Positions 53,178-60,955 of a stretch of 64,000 bases of DNA are shown here, one piece after another. Location of the stretch: positions 54,106 through 118,105 of the forward strand of contig JAUSCN010000020.1 in NCBI GenBank assembly GCA_030651285.1, written 5' to 3'. A model generated the notes under the pieces. The model did not search any database, was not told the origin of the DNA, and worked only from the letters and a program-made list of their open reading frames with translations. A program made the translations under genes and the position numbers. The DNA comes from a bacterium (GTDB lineage Bacteria; Patescibacteriota; Minisyncoccia; Phycocordibacterales; Phycocordibacteraceae). Within the stretch, counting starts at the first letter, position 1, and every line of letters begins with the position of its first letter.

Positions 53178-53657
53178 TTAGATGTGACACACGACGCGAC
53201 CAGGATGCTTTTCAGCGTAGTGCTGATGATATTCTTCTGCCTTCCAGAAAACCTTCGCCGGCTCGATTGACGTTGCGATCGTGTTAGGAACATACTGTTG
53301 CGCAAGATCCTTTTTTATTTTTTCAGCGATCTCTTTCTGTTCCGGTGAGTGATAGAAAATGACTGATCGGTACTGTTCACCTACATCTGGACCCTGACGA
53401 TTCAGCTGAGTCGGGTCATGCAGTGCAAAAAACTTCCGCACGAGCGTTTCGTACGAGATCTTCTCTGGATTAAACGTAATCTCTACTGATTCCGCGTGAC
53501 CCGTATCCCCTTCGCACACCTGCTCGTAGGTAGGATGCTCGAACTGTCCTCCCGAATATCCAGAAACCGCGTCTTCCACACCAAGAAGCGCGAGGAACGA
53601 TGCCTCGACACCCCAGAAACAGCCCGCTGCGAACGTCGCTTTTTTTTGCGTATTCAT
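53178..53657 (-). CDS. msrA: Methionine-S-sulfoxide reductase A
   Basis: A 159-aa MsrA. TFAAGCFWGVEASF contains the catalytic Cys; GYSGGQFEHPTYEQVCEGDTGHAESVEI and YRSVIFYHSPEQ are family blocks. The C-terminal resolving Cys is reduced to VVCHI. TAAAAT lies exactly 6 nt before the ATG, the same arrangement as msrB, so the pair may be expressed alike. Confidence 0.96.
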   Translation of the reverse strand: MNTQKKATFAAGCFWGVEASFLALLGVEDAVSGYSGGQFEHPTYEQVCEGDTGHAESVEITFNPEKISYETLVRKFFALHDPTQLNRQGPDVGEQYRSVIFYHSPEQKEIAEKIKKDLAQQYVPNTIATSIEPAKVFWKAEEYHQHYAEKHPGRVVCHI

Positions 53658-53736
53658 GCGTCTATTTTATCACTCGACGGTAGTACATCACCCATCCCAA
53701 GGACTCCGCCACATCTGCTAGAATAACTAGGTTCTC

Positions 53737-54363
53737 ATGCCTTCCTTCGATTTACTTTCGCAATTCATTGGCGGCGCAGCGAGCAGCTCGGTCTCCCTAT
53801 CGCTCGCCATAATTCTCGGCACCTTCATTCTCGAAGACCCGACAGCTGTTATTGTGGGATTACTCGCAGCTAACGGCATCATCGGGGTTCCGCTCGCACT
53901 CATTTCACTCTATGCCGGCATCATACTCGGTGATCTTGGCCTATATTGCCTCGGATGGTTCGCGAGCACGCATCCGAAACTCAAGCTCTATCATGACCGC
54001 AACATCACCCTTCCTCTCCGAGCATGGCTCGAGAGCAGGTTCGTCCTCACTATCTTCTGGGCACGATTCATACCCGGATCTCGCCTTCCCACCTACGCCG
54101 CAAGCGGCTTCTTCCGCTCTCCTCTTTCCACATTCATGTACACCATCATCGCCGCGACTTCGGTATGGACGACGTTTCTTTTCTTTATTTCGTACTGGTT
54201 CGGAGACATAACTTCCGAATGGATGGCGTACGAGCGGTGGAGTATCGTCGCAGCATTCTTGCTCGCACTCTTCTTCATTGGGCGACACAATCTTCTTGCG
54301 TACCGGGCTAAACAAGAGGCAGCAGATGCTGAAACTACAGCTGCAGTCGTAAAAATAAACTAG
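53737..54363 (+). CDS. DedA family membrane protein
   Basis: 208 aa with about six helices. GIILGDLGLYCLGWFAS and FWARFIPGSRLPTYAASGFFRSP are the DedA/SNARE-associated signature (F/Y-x-R-x-x-P-G-x-R). DedA proteins move lipids such as undecaprenyl phosphate across the membrane in some bacteria. Its stop overlaps the convergent exonuclease gene's stop by 3 bp. Confidence 0.9.
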   Translation: MPSFDLLSQFIGGAASSSVSLSLAIILGTFILEDPTAVIVGLLAANGIIGVPLALISLYAGIILGDLGLYCLGWFASTHPKLKLYHDRNITLPLRAWLESRFVLTIFWARFIPGSRLPTYAASGFFRSPLSTFMYTIIAATSVWTTFLFFISYWFGDITSEWMAYERWSIVAAFLLALFFIGRHNLLAYRAKQEAADAETTAAVVKIN

Positions 54364-55088
54364 CGAAACGTCTGCTGCCAGCGCTTATATAGTGCAGCAG
54401 TGGCAATAAGATCCCCGGCATTGTAGCGAGCGATATCAAGATATTTCTTTTCCTTATATAGAGTCGCCACATCATCACCAGTCGTGCCCGACGCTTTCGG
54501 ACTCTGTATGCCGAGTGCGCGGCAGAACAAGTGAAGGCTCTTGCGAAAACGTGCGGCCCCATAAAACGTGAGCTGATCCATGAGGTCGATATGAACAGCA
54601 CCTCGCTGCATCGAAAGATATCGGTTGCTAAGCAAATCCTTCGTCGGGACGACATTGTGCACCATCGAACGAATAACGAGGAACGGCGCATCGAAGCTGC
54701 GGCCATTGAAGGAGACAAACTCTGTACAGACCGCGGCAACCTTCCAGAATTGCTCAAGCATTGCTTTCTCGTCCATCGCTTCATACTTAATGCCGTTCTC
54801 TTCCCTATTCTTAATTTCTGCATCTGACACCTCGTCACCCTGTTGAGGGTATGGAGCTGAAAAATACACAGCACCCTTCTCACGCTCAGTGTCATACACT
54901 CCGATCGCGACAATGCTTCCTGTGAGCGGAGAGAGCCCCATCCCCTCTCTGAGCTCTTTCATCTCATATTCGTACTCTTCGTCATTCTTCGACGATTCGC
55001 GCAAATACCATGAAAGATTATGTTGGGTTGTCTCATCAAGCAACTCCCACGACTCGCCAACCGTTTCAATATCAAACACAAGCGCCAT
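54360..55088 (-). CDS. Predicted 3'-5' exonuclease (PolB-like RNase H fold)
   Basis: 242 aa from ATG 55088. LVFDIETVGESWE carries the first DxE pair; FVSFNGRSFDAPFLVIRS, HIDLMDQL and RYNAGDLIATAALYKRW supply further Asp of a DEDD exonuclease, matching the stand-alone PolB-exonuclease-like family. Its role is probably in DNA or RNA trimming. TATACT lies exactly 6 nt before the ATG and overlaps the -10 of the divergent nuclease gene. Confidence 0.85.
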   Translation of the reverse strand: MALVFDIETVGESWELLDETTQHNLSWYLRESSKNDEEYEYEMKELREGMGLSPLTGSIVAIGVYDTEREKGAVYFSAPYPQQGDEVSDAEIKNREENGIKYEAMDEKAMLEQFWKVAAVCTEFVSFNGRSFDAPFLVIRSMVHNVVPTKDLLSNRYLSMQRGAVHIDLMDQLTFYGAARFRKSLHLFCRALGIQSPKASGTTGDDVATLYKEKKYLDIARYNAGDLIATAALYKRWQQTFR

Positions 55089-55094
55089 GAACAC

Positions 55095-55102
55095 AGTATA
55101 AT
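55095..55102. promoter_or_regulatory. Overlapping divergent -10 boxes
   Basis: AGTATAAT reads TATAAT (55097-55102) for the plus-strand nuclease and TATACT (55100-55095) for the minus-strand exonuclease. The two -10 elements share 4 bp, so polymerase can occupy only one at a time. Confidence 0.7.
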
Positions 55103-55111
55103 ACCCGACAC

Positions 55112-56023
55112 ATGAATCAAAAAATGATCCGTGCAATTATCGCACTTATACTCACGCTCGCGGCAGGAACCGCTGGATACTCGGCAGGAAGCGGCCAAGT
55201 ACGAGACACGAACATAAGCATTCCCGCTCAAACCATCTCAGTCCCCGCAGTAGGTACGACACGAATTATCTACAGCCTCGATGCAAAACAGAATGATCAG
55301 GAACTCATCGCGCTAATCGACAATGCCGAGGACCATATCTATTTCGCTATCTATACGTTTACCCTCACTGACGTTGCAGACGCCCTTGTAAAAGCGAAAG
55401 AACGCGGAGTCGTCGTAAAAGGACTTATGGACTCCGAACAAAGCCGAAGCAGTTACAGTGCACCTATCATTGCGAAGTTCAAGGACGCTGGAATATCTGT
55501 CCTCACAGAGAAACATGCGAGTGGGAACGGCATCATGCACATCAAGCTCCTGGTGACAGAAAAAGCATACGCATTTGGCAGCTATAACTGGACAAGCTCT
55601 GCAACGAAGATTAACGATGAAATCCTTGAAGTCGGTACCGATCCGAGCACCCGACAAGCTCATGAAAATATTTTGAAACGGCTCTTTGAGGAATATCGAA
55701 CTAGCGCGGCCGCGGGAGCGGCCGCGAGCGTTTCAAACGACACATACGACTACACTGACGCGTCCGAGCACGTCGGGGAATATGCCTCCGTGCGCGGCAC
55801 ACTCATCAAGACTTACACATCAAAAACTGGCACGGTCTTCCTCGACTTCTGCAAAGAGTATAAAAACTGCTCTTTTTCTGGCGTCATCTTCGCCGATGAC
55901 GCGAAAAAATTCGGTGACCTATCCCGCCACGTCGGAACCAGCGTTACCCTGACAGGAAAGATTTCCTTGTATCAAAATAAAGCGGAAATAATTCTCTCCG
56001 ATCCGAAACAGATTTCTAATTGA
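55112..56023 (+). CDS. Secreted PLD-like nuclease with C-terminal OB-type domain
   Basis: 303 aa. A signal sequence (AIIALILTLAAGTAGYSA) leads a single phospholipase D-type domain with HIKLLVTEKAYAFGSYNWTSSA (HxK and GSxN motif), the form found in Nuc-like endonucleases that dimerise. After an Ala-rich linker, the C-terminal 90 residues (EHVGEYASVRGTLIKTYTSKTGTVFLDFC) look like an OB-fold nucleic-acid-binding module. It probably degrades external DNA, which could feed the competence system. The linker is encoded by a GC-rich GCGGCCGC palindrome pair. Confidence 0.88.
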   Translation: MNQKMIRAIIALILTLAAGTAGYSAGSGQVRDTNISIPAQTISVPAVGTTRIIYSLDAKQNDQELIALIDNAEDHIYFAIYTFTLTDVADALVKAKERGVVVKGLMDSEQSRSSYSAPIIAKFKDAGISVLTEKHASGNGIMHIKLLVTEKAYAFGSYNWTSSATKINDEILEVGTDPSTRQAHENILKRLFEEYRTSAAAGAAASVSNDTYDYTDASEHVGEYASVRGTLIKTYTSKTGTVFLDFCKEYKNCSFSGVIFADDAKKFGDLSRHVGTSVTLTGKISLYQNKAEIILSDPKQISN

Positions 56024-56048
56024 CACTAATGGATTATCATGCTTAAAT
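56020..56048 (+). promoter_or_regulatory. Predicted promoter of the 166-aa orphan gene
   Basis: TTGACA overlaps the stop codon of the PLD gene; TTAAAT lies 17 nt downstream. A leader of about 50 nt leads to the SD. Confidence 0.65.
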
Positions 56049-56104
56049 AATACTAGTCATCCAGTTCCATAAATAATCACACTTCAATTCCGTAAGGAGG
56101 TTGT

Positions 56105-56605
56105 ATGTCTGCGAAAACGTTCGAACTGCCAAGCTGCCTGACGAAGAGGATCGTCGGAGAAGCAGTAATATCTGCACTTGCATCAACAGCAAACCCTTTT
56201 TGGCAAGAAATCTTGGAGTATCCGAAACTGCACATCGTGGTGCTAGTGCAAAAAAGAGTGGTCAGCTCTCGGAAGCATTCGCCTGGCACAATTCTGCCGC
56301 ACATATTGTTCGAGCACAGTCACAGCGGCAGACCTGAAGGTCTCCAGACCGCTCGGAATCAGGCGTTCCAACACTGGAGCGGGTGTGCCAATAGCGGCAC
56401 CAATGCAGTAGCCCACCTTCTATTCTCTGATAGCAGTTCTCGTTGTGGCAGCGTAAAGGAGGAAGGTCTTGTGGTCGCATGCTATGGCGCCCCCTCCCAT
56501 TATGCAAAAATGATCGCTGGATTCATCGCCCATTCATGCATCGCACTCTCCCAGGATAAACTTCTAAAGAATCGAAAGAAAGTAAGTGGGGACCACGCTC
56601 ACTAA
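56105..56605 (+). CDS. Orphan SD-led gene, 166-aa protein
   Basis: Family not recognised. TAAGGAGG stands 4 nt before the ATG. The C-terminal half (EEGLVVACYGAPSHYAKMIAGFIAHSCI) alternates strands and helices and faintly recalls DUF336/GlcG-like domains, but this is not secure. Several Cys and His are scattered, with no metal motif. The unit has its own promoter and a 13-bp-stem terminator, and it separates the nuclease gene from infC. Confidence 0.72.
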   Translation: MSAKTFELPSCLTKRIVGEAVISALASTANPFWQEILEYPKLHIVVLVQKRVVSSRKHSPGTILPHILFEHSHSGRPEGLQTARNQAFQHWSGCANSGTNAVAHLLFSDSSSRCGSVKEEGLVVACYGAPSHYAKMIAGFIAHSCIALSQDKLLKNRKKVSGDHAH

Positions 56606-56634
56606 CTCGACAACACTGCTCATTCAATAAACCC

Positions 56635-56668
56635 AAATCGCGTCGGCACCCAGCCGACGCGATTTTTC
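56635..56668 (+). terminator. Terminator of the 166-aa orphan gene
   Basis: Perfect 13-bp stem AAATCGCGTCGGC / GCCGACGCGATTT followed by TTCTATAT. Confidence 0.9.
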
Positions 56669-56723
56669 TATATCATTGCGCTCCACCGTCTTTTTATGCT
56701 ATAGTATCGGCACTTCCCTTCCA

Positions 56724-57305
56724 GTGTCTACCGACCGACTTCGCATAAATAATGAGATTCGCGCACAGGAGCTGCGCGTGATTGGCGCAAACGGTGAAAA
56801 CCTCGGCGTTCTCTCGCTTTCGGCAGCTCTCGAGGCGGCGAAGACTGCAGGACGCGATCTGATCGAAATCTCGCCTTCAGCCGTCCCGCCCGTTGCGAAG
56901 ATCATGGATTATGGTAAATTCGAGTACGAGCGTAGTAAGAAGGAAAAGGTAGCAAAAGCGAAGGTAAAAGTGTCTGAAACCAAGGAGGTCCAGATCAAGG
57001 TCGGCACTGGCGACCACGATATGGGCCTTAAGGCCAAAAAGGCAGCTGAATGGCTTGCTGAGGGGCACCGAGTACGCGCTGAGCTTTTCCTGAAAGGCCG
57101 CTATAAAGGCATGGAGGAGGTATTCTTGAAGGAACGTCTTGGAAGGTTCCTCAAGCTCATCCCTTGTGCTTACAAGGTCGCTGAGCCAGTCGCCCGGAGC
57201 CCGAAGGGCTTCGCCGCAGTCATCGAGCGCGATCTCATAGCTCAAGCGAAACGCGACAAGAATCACCCAGTAGATGTTTCTGCTGAAACAAAACCCACAA
57301 CATGA
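56724..57305 (+). CDS. infC: Translation initiation factor IF-3
   Basis: 193 aa from GTG 56724 (STDRLRINNEIRAQELRVIG is the conserved IF-3 start). Then LIEISPSAVPPVAKIMDYGKFEYE and the C-domain block KEVQIKVGTGDHDMGLKAKKAAEWL. The track's ATG at 56676 lies over the preceding hairpin and the TATAGT box and is rejected. It is the first gene of the infC-rpmI-rplT operon. IF-3 selects the initiator tRNA, which in this genome is split by an intron. Confidence 0.95.
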   Translation: MSTDRLRINNEIRAQELRVIGANGENLGVLSLSAALEAAKTAGRDLIEISPSAVPPVAKIMDYGKFEYERSKKEKVAKAKVKVSETKEVQIKVGTGDHDMGLKAKKAAEWLAEGHRVRAELFLKGRYKGMEEVFLKERLGRFLKLIPCAYKVAEPVARSPKGFAAVIERDLIAQAKRDKNHPVDVSAETKPTT

Positions 57306-57493
57306 AAACCAACAAATCATATTCAAAGAGAATCCGCGTAACTCGCAACGGGAAGCTTATGGCGCGCGCAAAAGGCCAGAACCATTTCAATGCCAAGGCG
57401 AGCGGATCAGAGCGCAACAGCAAGCGCCGCCCTGTTGCGATCACTTTGACAAAGAGCGTCCGTCGCCGCTTCCTTCCAGGCACTGGTGCATAA
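57302..57493 (+). CDS. rpmI: Ribosomal protein bL35
   Basis: 63 aa. MKTNKSYSKRIRVTRNGKLM, HFNAKASGSERNSKRR and VRRRFLPGTGA fit bL35. Its ATG overlaps the infC stop (ATGA), so it is translationally coupled. Confidence 0.94.
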   Translation: MKTNKSYSKRIRVTRNGKLMARAKGQNHFNAKASGSERNSKRRPVAITLTKSVRRRFLPGTGA

Positions 57494-57521
57494 TTAATCT
57501 GAGTTTACTAACCATTTTCGT

Positions 57522-57869
57522 ATGACAAGAATCAAAGGAGGTGTAATGGCGCAGAAACGCCGCAAGAACGTCCTCGAGCGAGCCAAGGGCTATCGCGGGG
57601 TACGCTCCAAGAAGGAGCGCTATGCGCACGAAGCGCTCATGCGCGCAGGTCGCTACGCGTTTGCCCACCGACGCGACAAGAAGACCGACTTTCGCCAGGT
57701 TTGGATCGTCCGACTCAATGCTGCTGTCCGTGAAAACGGTCATAAGTCCTACAGCACCTTTATCGCAAAACTGAAGAAGACTGGTTTTATGCTCGACCGC
57801 AAGGTCCTCGCACAATTCGCTTCCGAGCACCCAGAAGTTTTCACCCGCATCGCAAAACAAGTAGTGTAG
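57522..57869 (+). CDS. rplT: Ribosomal protein bL20
   Basis: 115 aa. TRIKGGVMAQKRRKNVLERAKGYRG and the WIVRLNAAVRENGHKSYSTFIAKLKKTGFMLDRKVLA block are bL20. An SD-like AAAGGAGG inside codons 5-8 is explained by the conserved protein sequence. The last 33 bases recur at 58821-58853 with only synonymous changes (see repeat). Confidence 0.96.
   Translation: MTRIKGGVMAQKRRKNVLERAKGYRGVRSKKERYAHEALMRAGRYAFAHRRDKKTDFRQVWIVRLNAAVRENGHKSYSTFIAKLKKTGFMLDRKVLAQFASEHPEVFTRIAKQVV
57836..57868 (+). repeat. Direct repeat copy A: 3' end of rplT
   Basis: 33 bp, 30 identical to copy B at 58821-58853 (shared core AGTTTTCACCCGCAT). The three differences, plus the stop TAG against TAA, are all silent: both copies encode VFTRIAKQVV followed by a stop. 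Confidence 0.85.
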
Positions 57870-57871
57870 AG

Positions 57872-57900
57872 AAATGCCCCGCAGACCGCAGGGCATTTTC
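57872..57900 (+). terminator. Terminator of the infC-rpmI-rplT operon
   Basis: Stem AAATGCCC / GGGCATTT with an 11-nt loop and a TTTTC tail, 2 bp after the rplT stop. Confidence 0.8.
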
Positions 57901-57916
57901 GTAAAGAAGGAGAGGT

Positions 57917-58732
57917 TTACCGATACATCGCTCGCTCAAGCTCACACAGACGTGCAAGCCCCATAAGAAGCGAGAGTTGTTGGATACCACTGTCCACATT
58001 GTGCGGGCTCAGTCGATATCCATGGGATGGACCCTCGTATGAACCACTACCGAAGGAAGGATCAAGACCACAAGCGTTGCCAGGGACCGATAGATGAATC
58101 GCTGTCGGTCCTGAAAAATTCACTTTAAATTGCAGTGGGAATAGTGAGTCTTTTTTTCGGTCTGGCCGCCACATATGTTCATCAGCAATTTGCATCGCAC
58201 TCCGAATCAATTCAAGTGAACCCTTCTCCGGACTAGACAGGAATGGATTCATTCCTGGAGTAACGATCGCCGATAAGGCACCACTGTTTAAAGCCTCTTG
58301 CACCATCAAACCCTCAACGATAATGAGTTGAGGAGTATCACAGTCCGTATCCTCATCGGGATAAGACCCTAAAGACATGAACAGCACATTCAAGGAGGCA
58401 CGTATGGCAATCGCCCAACCTCTACCGGACGCGTCTTTCTCCCAACGTTTCCTGTAGACAGGGAGCGGACAATGATATGACACCCAACCTTTTTCACCCG
58501 ACACGCACTGAATAACTCCTCCGAAGCCCCAACGTTCCTTTTTTGATAAGACAAAAGGAGGAACTTCTAACCTCCTGTTGTAATCCCGAATGATGGGTGA
58601 ATCCAGACTCACTCGGTCGAGCAGAGACAGCGCTTTCGGGTGAACACTAATGACAAGTGTCTTTCCATCATGAATTCCTAATTCGTACCATGCAGGGATT
58701 ATGTCCCTCCAAGGAAGTCGTATTTCGCCCAT
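57917..58732 (-). CDS. Orphan SD-led gene, 271-aa protein inside rplT 3'-end repeats
   Basis: Family not recognised. AAAGGAGG stands 5 nt before the ATG. The protein is soluble and mixed alpha/beta; blocks such as GKTLVISVHPKALSLLDRVSLDSP, GWAIAIRASLNVLFMSLGSYPDEDTDCDTPQLIIVEGL and FSGPTAIHLSVPGNACGLDPSFGSGS stand out but match nothing known to me. A TAATAC box with a weak TTGTGC 16 nt upstream may be its promoter. It lies between two copies of the rplT 3' end, which suggests that the whole 1-kb unit was inserted there. Confidence 0.75.
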   Translation of the reverse strand: MGEIRLPWRDIIPAWYELGIHDGKTLVISVHPKALSLLDRVSLDSPIIRDYNRRLEVPPFVLSKKERWGFGGVIQCVSGEKGWVSYHCPLPVYRKRWEKDASGRGWAIAIRASLNVLFMSLGSYPDEDTDCDTPQLIIVEGLMVQEALNSGALSAIVTPGMNPFLSSPEKGSLELIRSAMQIADEHMWRPDRKKDSLFPLQFKVNFSGPTAIHLSVPGNACGLDPSFGSGSYEGPSHGYRLSPHNVDSGIQQLSLLMGLARLCELERAMYR

Positions 58733-58820
58733 ACCTGCCTCCTTTGCAATAAGTTAAAGGACTCCCGGTAGGAGTATTACCTAGGTCCGAAAATTGCACA
58801 ACTGGAGGAAAAGGGACTGC

Positions 58821-58853
58821 AGTTTTCACCCGCATTGCAAAGCAAGTAGTCTA
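58821..58853 (+). repeat. Direct repeat copy B: displaced rplT 3' end
   Basis: Second copy of the 33-bp rplT end, 985 bp downstream. No further similarity to rplT extends upstream of it, so only the last 10 codons and the stop are preserved. Confidence 0.85.
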
Positions 58854-58859
58854 AATAAC

Positions 58860-59204
58860 TTAAAAACCAGTTGCCACGACGCCTACAATGACAGGGAATA
58901 TGAACAGGACACATGCCGAACCCAGAAATGCACTAAATCGAAATTCAGAACCGTATTTTTTACCCACCCACAAAGGTGTGATGATAAATGACAATATTGC
59001 CAAAATAGGAAAAAGAAAGACAAACGCTTCCAATGCTATAAAAAAATAGGCTCTAGGATCGATATATCCAATAGGAGTGGAATAATTTTTTAATAAATTT
59101 TCTGCTAAATTTACAATGACTATTGCATAAAACGCAGCAAAAAGTGTGATGCCGAACGGGATACAACCCCCTAATAAAAAGCTTTTAAATTTAAGATTTT
59201 TCAT
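58860..59204 (-). CDS. Three-to-four-helix membrane protein, unknown
   Basis: 114 aa with hydrophobic segments CIPFGITLFAAFYAIVIVNLA, YFFIALEAFVFLFPILAILSFIITPLW and AFLGSACVLFIFPVIVGVVA. No family recognised. Codon usage is AT-rich compared with the neighbours, which hints at foreign origin. It lies just beyond the displaced rplT end and may belong to the same inserted segment. Confidence 0.6.
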   Translation of the reverse strand: MKNLKFKSFLLGGCIPFGITLFAAFYAIVIVNLAENLLKNYSTPIGYIDPRAYFFIALEAFVFLFPILAILSFIITPLWVGKKYGSEFRFSAFLGSACVLFIFPVIVGVVATGF

Positions 59205-59223
59205 ATTGAATGAAAAAATTCAA

Positions 59224-60609
59224 TCACACCATTTTCACCGAATCTTTCGTAATCTCCCAGGTCTGACCAAGCTCAGGGACGACAGTGCGGACGCCGAGAT
59301 AGTCATAAATACGCTGAGCAAGGAATCGCTCTGCAGACGGCTCGCCGATCGCCACGAAAATGGCCTTCGTCTTAGGGAGCGTCGCCTCTGCAAATTTCAG
59401 TAACTCATCGCGATCAGCATGTGCCGACCACCCTCCGAGCACCTCGACTGTTGCATTCGCAGCAATCTCTTCGCCATTCACTCGCACCTTGCGAGCACCT
59501 TCCTGAATGCGGCGACCTGGACTTCCTGGTGCCTGATAACCAACAATAAGAAGTGTAGTTTTTGGATCAGGTAAGTAGCGCGCCTCCCATCCGCCAATCC
59601 GACCACCATGACTCATGCCTGCACCAGCAATGATGATCTTCGGATTCGGTGTCTCCTCTATTTTCGACGATTCTGTTCTCGAAGAGGTCATCTTCAGGAA
59701 TGGAAATTCGAAAATACTCCCCTCCCTCCTCATTTCATCTTCAGTTTCAGGTTTAAAGTATGAGGAACCCCATTTCTCGTATACACTCGTCACCTTGATC
59801 GCGAGCGGTGAGTCCAAAAATACTGGTACCTTCGGAAGCGATCCGTCCGAAAAGAAATTCGAAATCTCATAGAGCATAAGCTGCGTCCTCTCGAGCGAGA
59901 AAGCGGGAATGAGAACTGTGCCGCCACGCTTGAGCGCGCGATGCAAGGCGTCCTTCAAAGCTGCGGTGCGACCCGATAGTAGAGGATGCAACCGATCGCC
60001 GTATACACTCTCCATGACGAGAGCATCCGCATCAGTCACTGGCTCCCAATTCGGCAAAAGTGGCGAAGGCGAATTGCCGATGTCGCCCGTAAGCGCGACC
60101 GAAACCCCCTCTTCATCAGTAATGCGCACGCTTGCCGATCCGAGTATATGTCCAGTATTGCGCAAATACACCGAGAGACCTGGAGCAACTTCTTTTTCAA
60201 TGTGGTAGTCGAGCGTTTCGACGAGAGAAAATGTCTTATCGACATCTTCTGCAACATACAAAGGAGATATGCCGCGAACGTCTGCCTCTTCACTGAGAAT
60301 TCCGATCGAGTCATGCAAGATGAGCTCGGCAAGATCTTTCGTCGGAGGCGTCATATATATCTTCCCGCGGAAACCATCTTTTACGAGCTTCGGGATGCGG
60401 CCAACATGATCGAGATGCGCATGCGTAATGACAAGAGCGTCGATAGTCTTCACATCATATGGAAACGGCCCATACACGCACTCTTCGCAGACATGGGCCC
60501 CTTGTTCAACACCACAATCAACAAGAACTCTTCCCTGCTTCCCTTCAATAAGAAAATTGGAGCCAGTGACCTTTCCAGCTCCACCATAAAAACTCAGTCG
60601 CAATGCCAT
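59224..60609 (-). CDS. MBL-fold/beta-CASP RNA-processing nuclease
   Basis: 461 aa from ATG 60609. LSFYGGAGKVTGSNFLIEGKQGRVLVDCG opens the metallo-beta-lactamase fold; metal ligands lie in THAHLDHVGRIPKLV, GHILGSASVRI and LTGDIG. The beta-CASP part has MESVYGDR, AGAGMSHGGRIGGW and VLGGWSAHADRDELL. It is like bacterial YsH1/CPSF73-type enzymes, probably an RNA endo/exonuclease. TACATT lies exactly 6 nt before the ATG; the track's 17 extra residues are rejected. Confidence 0.92.
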   Translation of the reverse strand: MALRLSFYGGAGKVTGSNFLIEGKQGRVLVDCGVEQGAHVCEECVYGPFPYDVKTIDALVITHAHLDHVGRIPKLVKDGFRGKIYMTPPTKDLAELILHDSIGILSEEADVRGISPLYVAEDVDKTFSLVETLDYHIEKEVAPGLSVYLRNTGHILGSASVRITDEEGVSVALTGDIGNSPSPLLPNWEPVTDADALVMESVYGDRLHPLLSGRTAALKDALHRALKRGGTVLIPAFSLERTQLMLYEISNFFSDGSLPKVPVFLDSPLAIKVTSVYEKWGSSYFKPETEDEMRREGSIFEFPFLKMTSSRTESSKIEETPNPKIIIAGAGMSHGGRIGGWEARYLPDPKTTLLIVGYQAPGSPGRRIQEGARKVRVNGEEIAANATVEVLGGWSAHADRDELLKFAEATLPKTKAIFVAIGEPSAERFLAQRIYDYLGVRTVVPELGQTWEITKDSVKMV

Positions 60610-60628
60610 GTCTGAAATGTACCATGAG

Positions 60629-60717
60629 TAGCGCGCCAGCAATACAGAAAAGGAGGGCAAAGACTCGGCCTTAGTGGCCCGGAACGCACTCCTTTTCTGT
60701 ATTGCTGGCGGGCGCTA
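60629..60717. repeat. Long inverted repeat upstream of the beta-CASP nuclease
   Basis: 21-bp perfect arms (60635-60655 and 60689-60709; core AATACAGAAAAGGAG) extended by TAGCGC / GCGCTA, around a 33-nt loop that itself contains GGCC-TTAGT-GGCC. It lies just upstream of the predicted -10 and would cover the -35 region. It could form a cruciform, an operator, or a small RNA. Confidence 0.75.
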
Positions 60718-60727
60718 AATATAAAAG

Positions 60728-60761
60728 CATGAAAAGCCGCTCATAAGAGCGGCTTTTCATG
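60728..60761 (-). terminator. 15-bp perfect stem terminator
   Basis: CATGAAAAGCCGCTC / GAGCGGCTTTTCATG with an ATAA loop. The inner AAGCCGCTC / GAGCGGCTT stem recurs in the terminator at 62920. Confidence 0.75.
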
Positions 60762-60814
60762 GAGCTGTCCCCTTAAAGCAACTTAAATTTGCCAAGTGGG
60801 TGCAACAACGATGC

Positions 60815-60955
60815 CTATCGGATTTCCTCACGGAATTCGCCTAGCACATCTAAATGCAGAGCTCCCGATATATTAGCAAGTTGCGTTTTTAAGAACAGCT
60901 CCGTTTCAATTATATCACCGACAACATATCGGGCTAGCCGATAAGACTCCTCATG
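60815..60955 (-). pseudogene. Possible start-less coding remnant after ndk
   Basis: A minus-strand frame that overlaps the ndk end reads EESYRLARYVVGDIIETELFLK and continues to LGEFREEIR before a stop, with protein-like amphipathic character. No ATG, GTG or TTG starts it. It could be a remnant of a gene or chance; it is reported because it fills the otherwise empty 60762-60933 gap. Confidence 0.25.

Noticed and set aside
55708-55729. Two GCGGCCGC sites as a cloning scar
   Set aside because: They encode an in-frame Ala-rich linker between two natural domains; a GC-rich linker is a sufficient explanation.
57533-57545. SD-led internal start in rplT (AAAGGAGG before ATG 57546)
   Set aside because: The GGAGGT codons encode the conserved GGV of bL20, and the conserved N-terminus lies upstream of that ATG.
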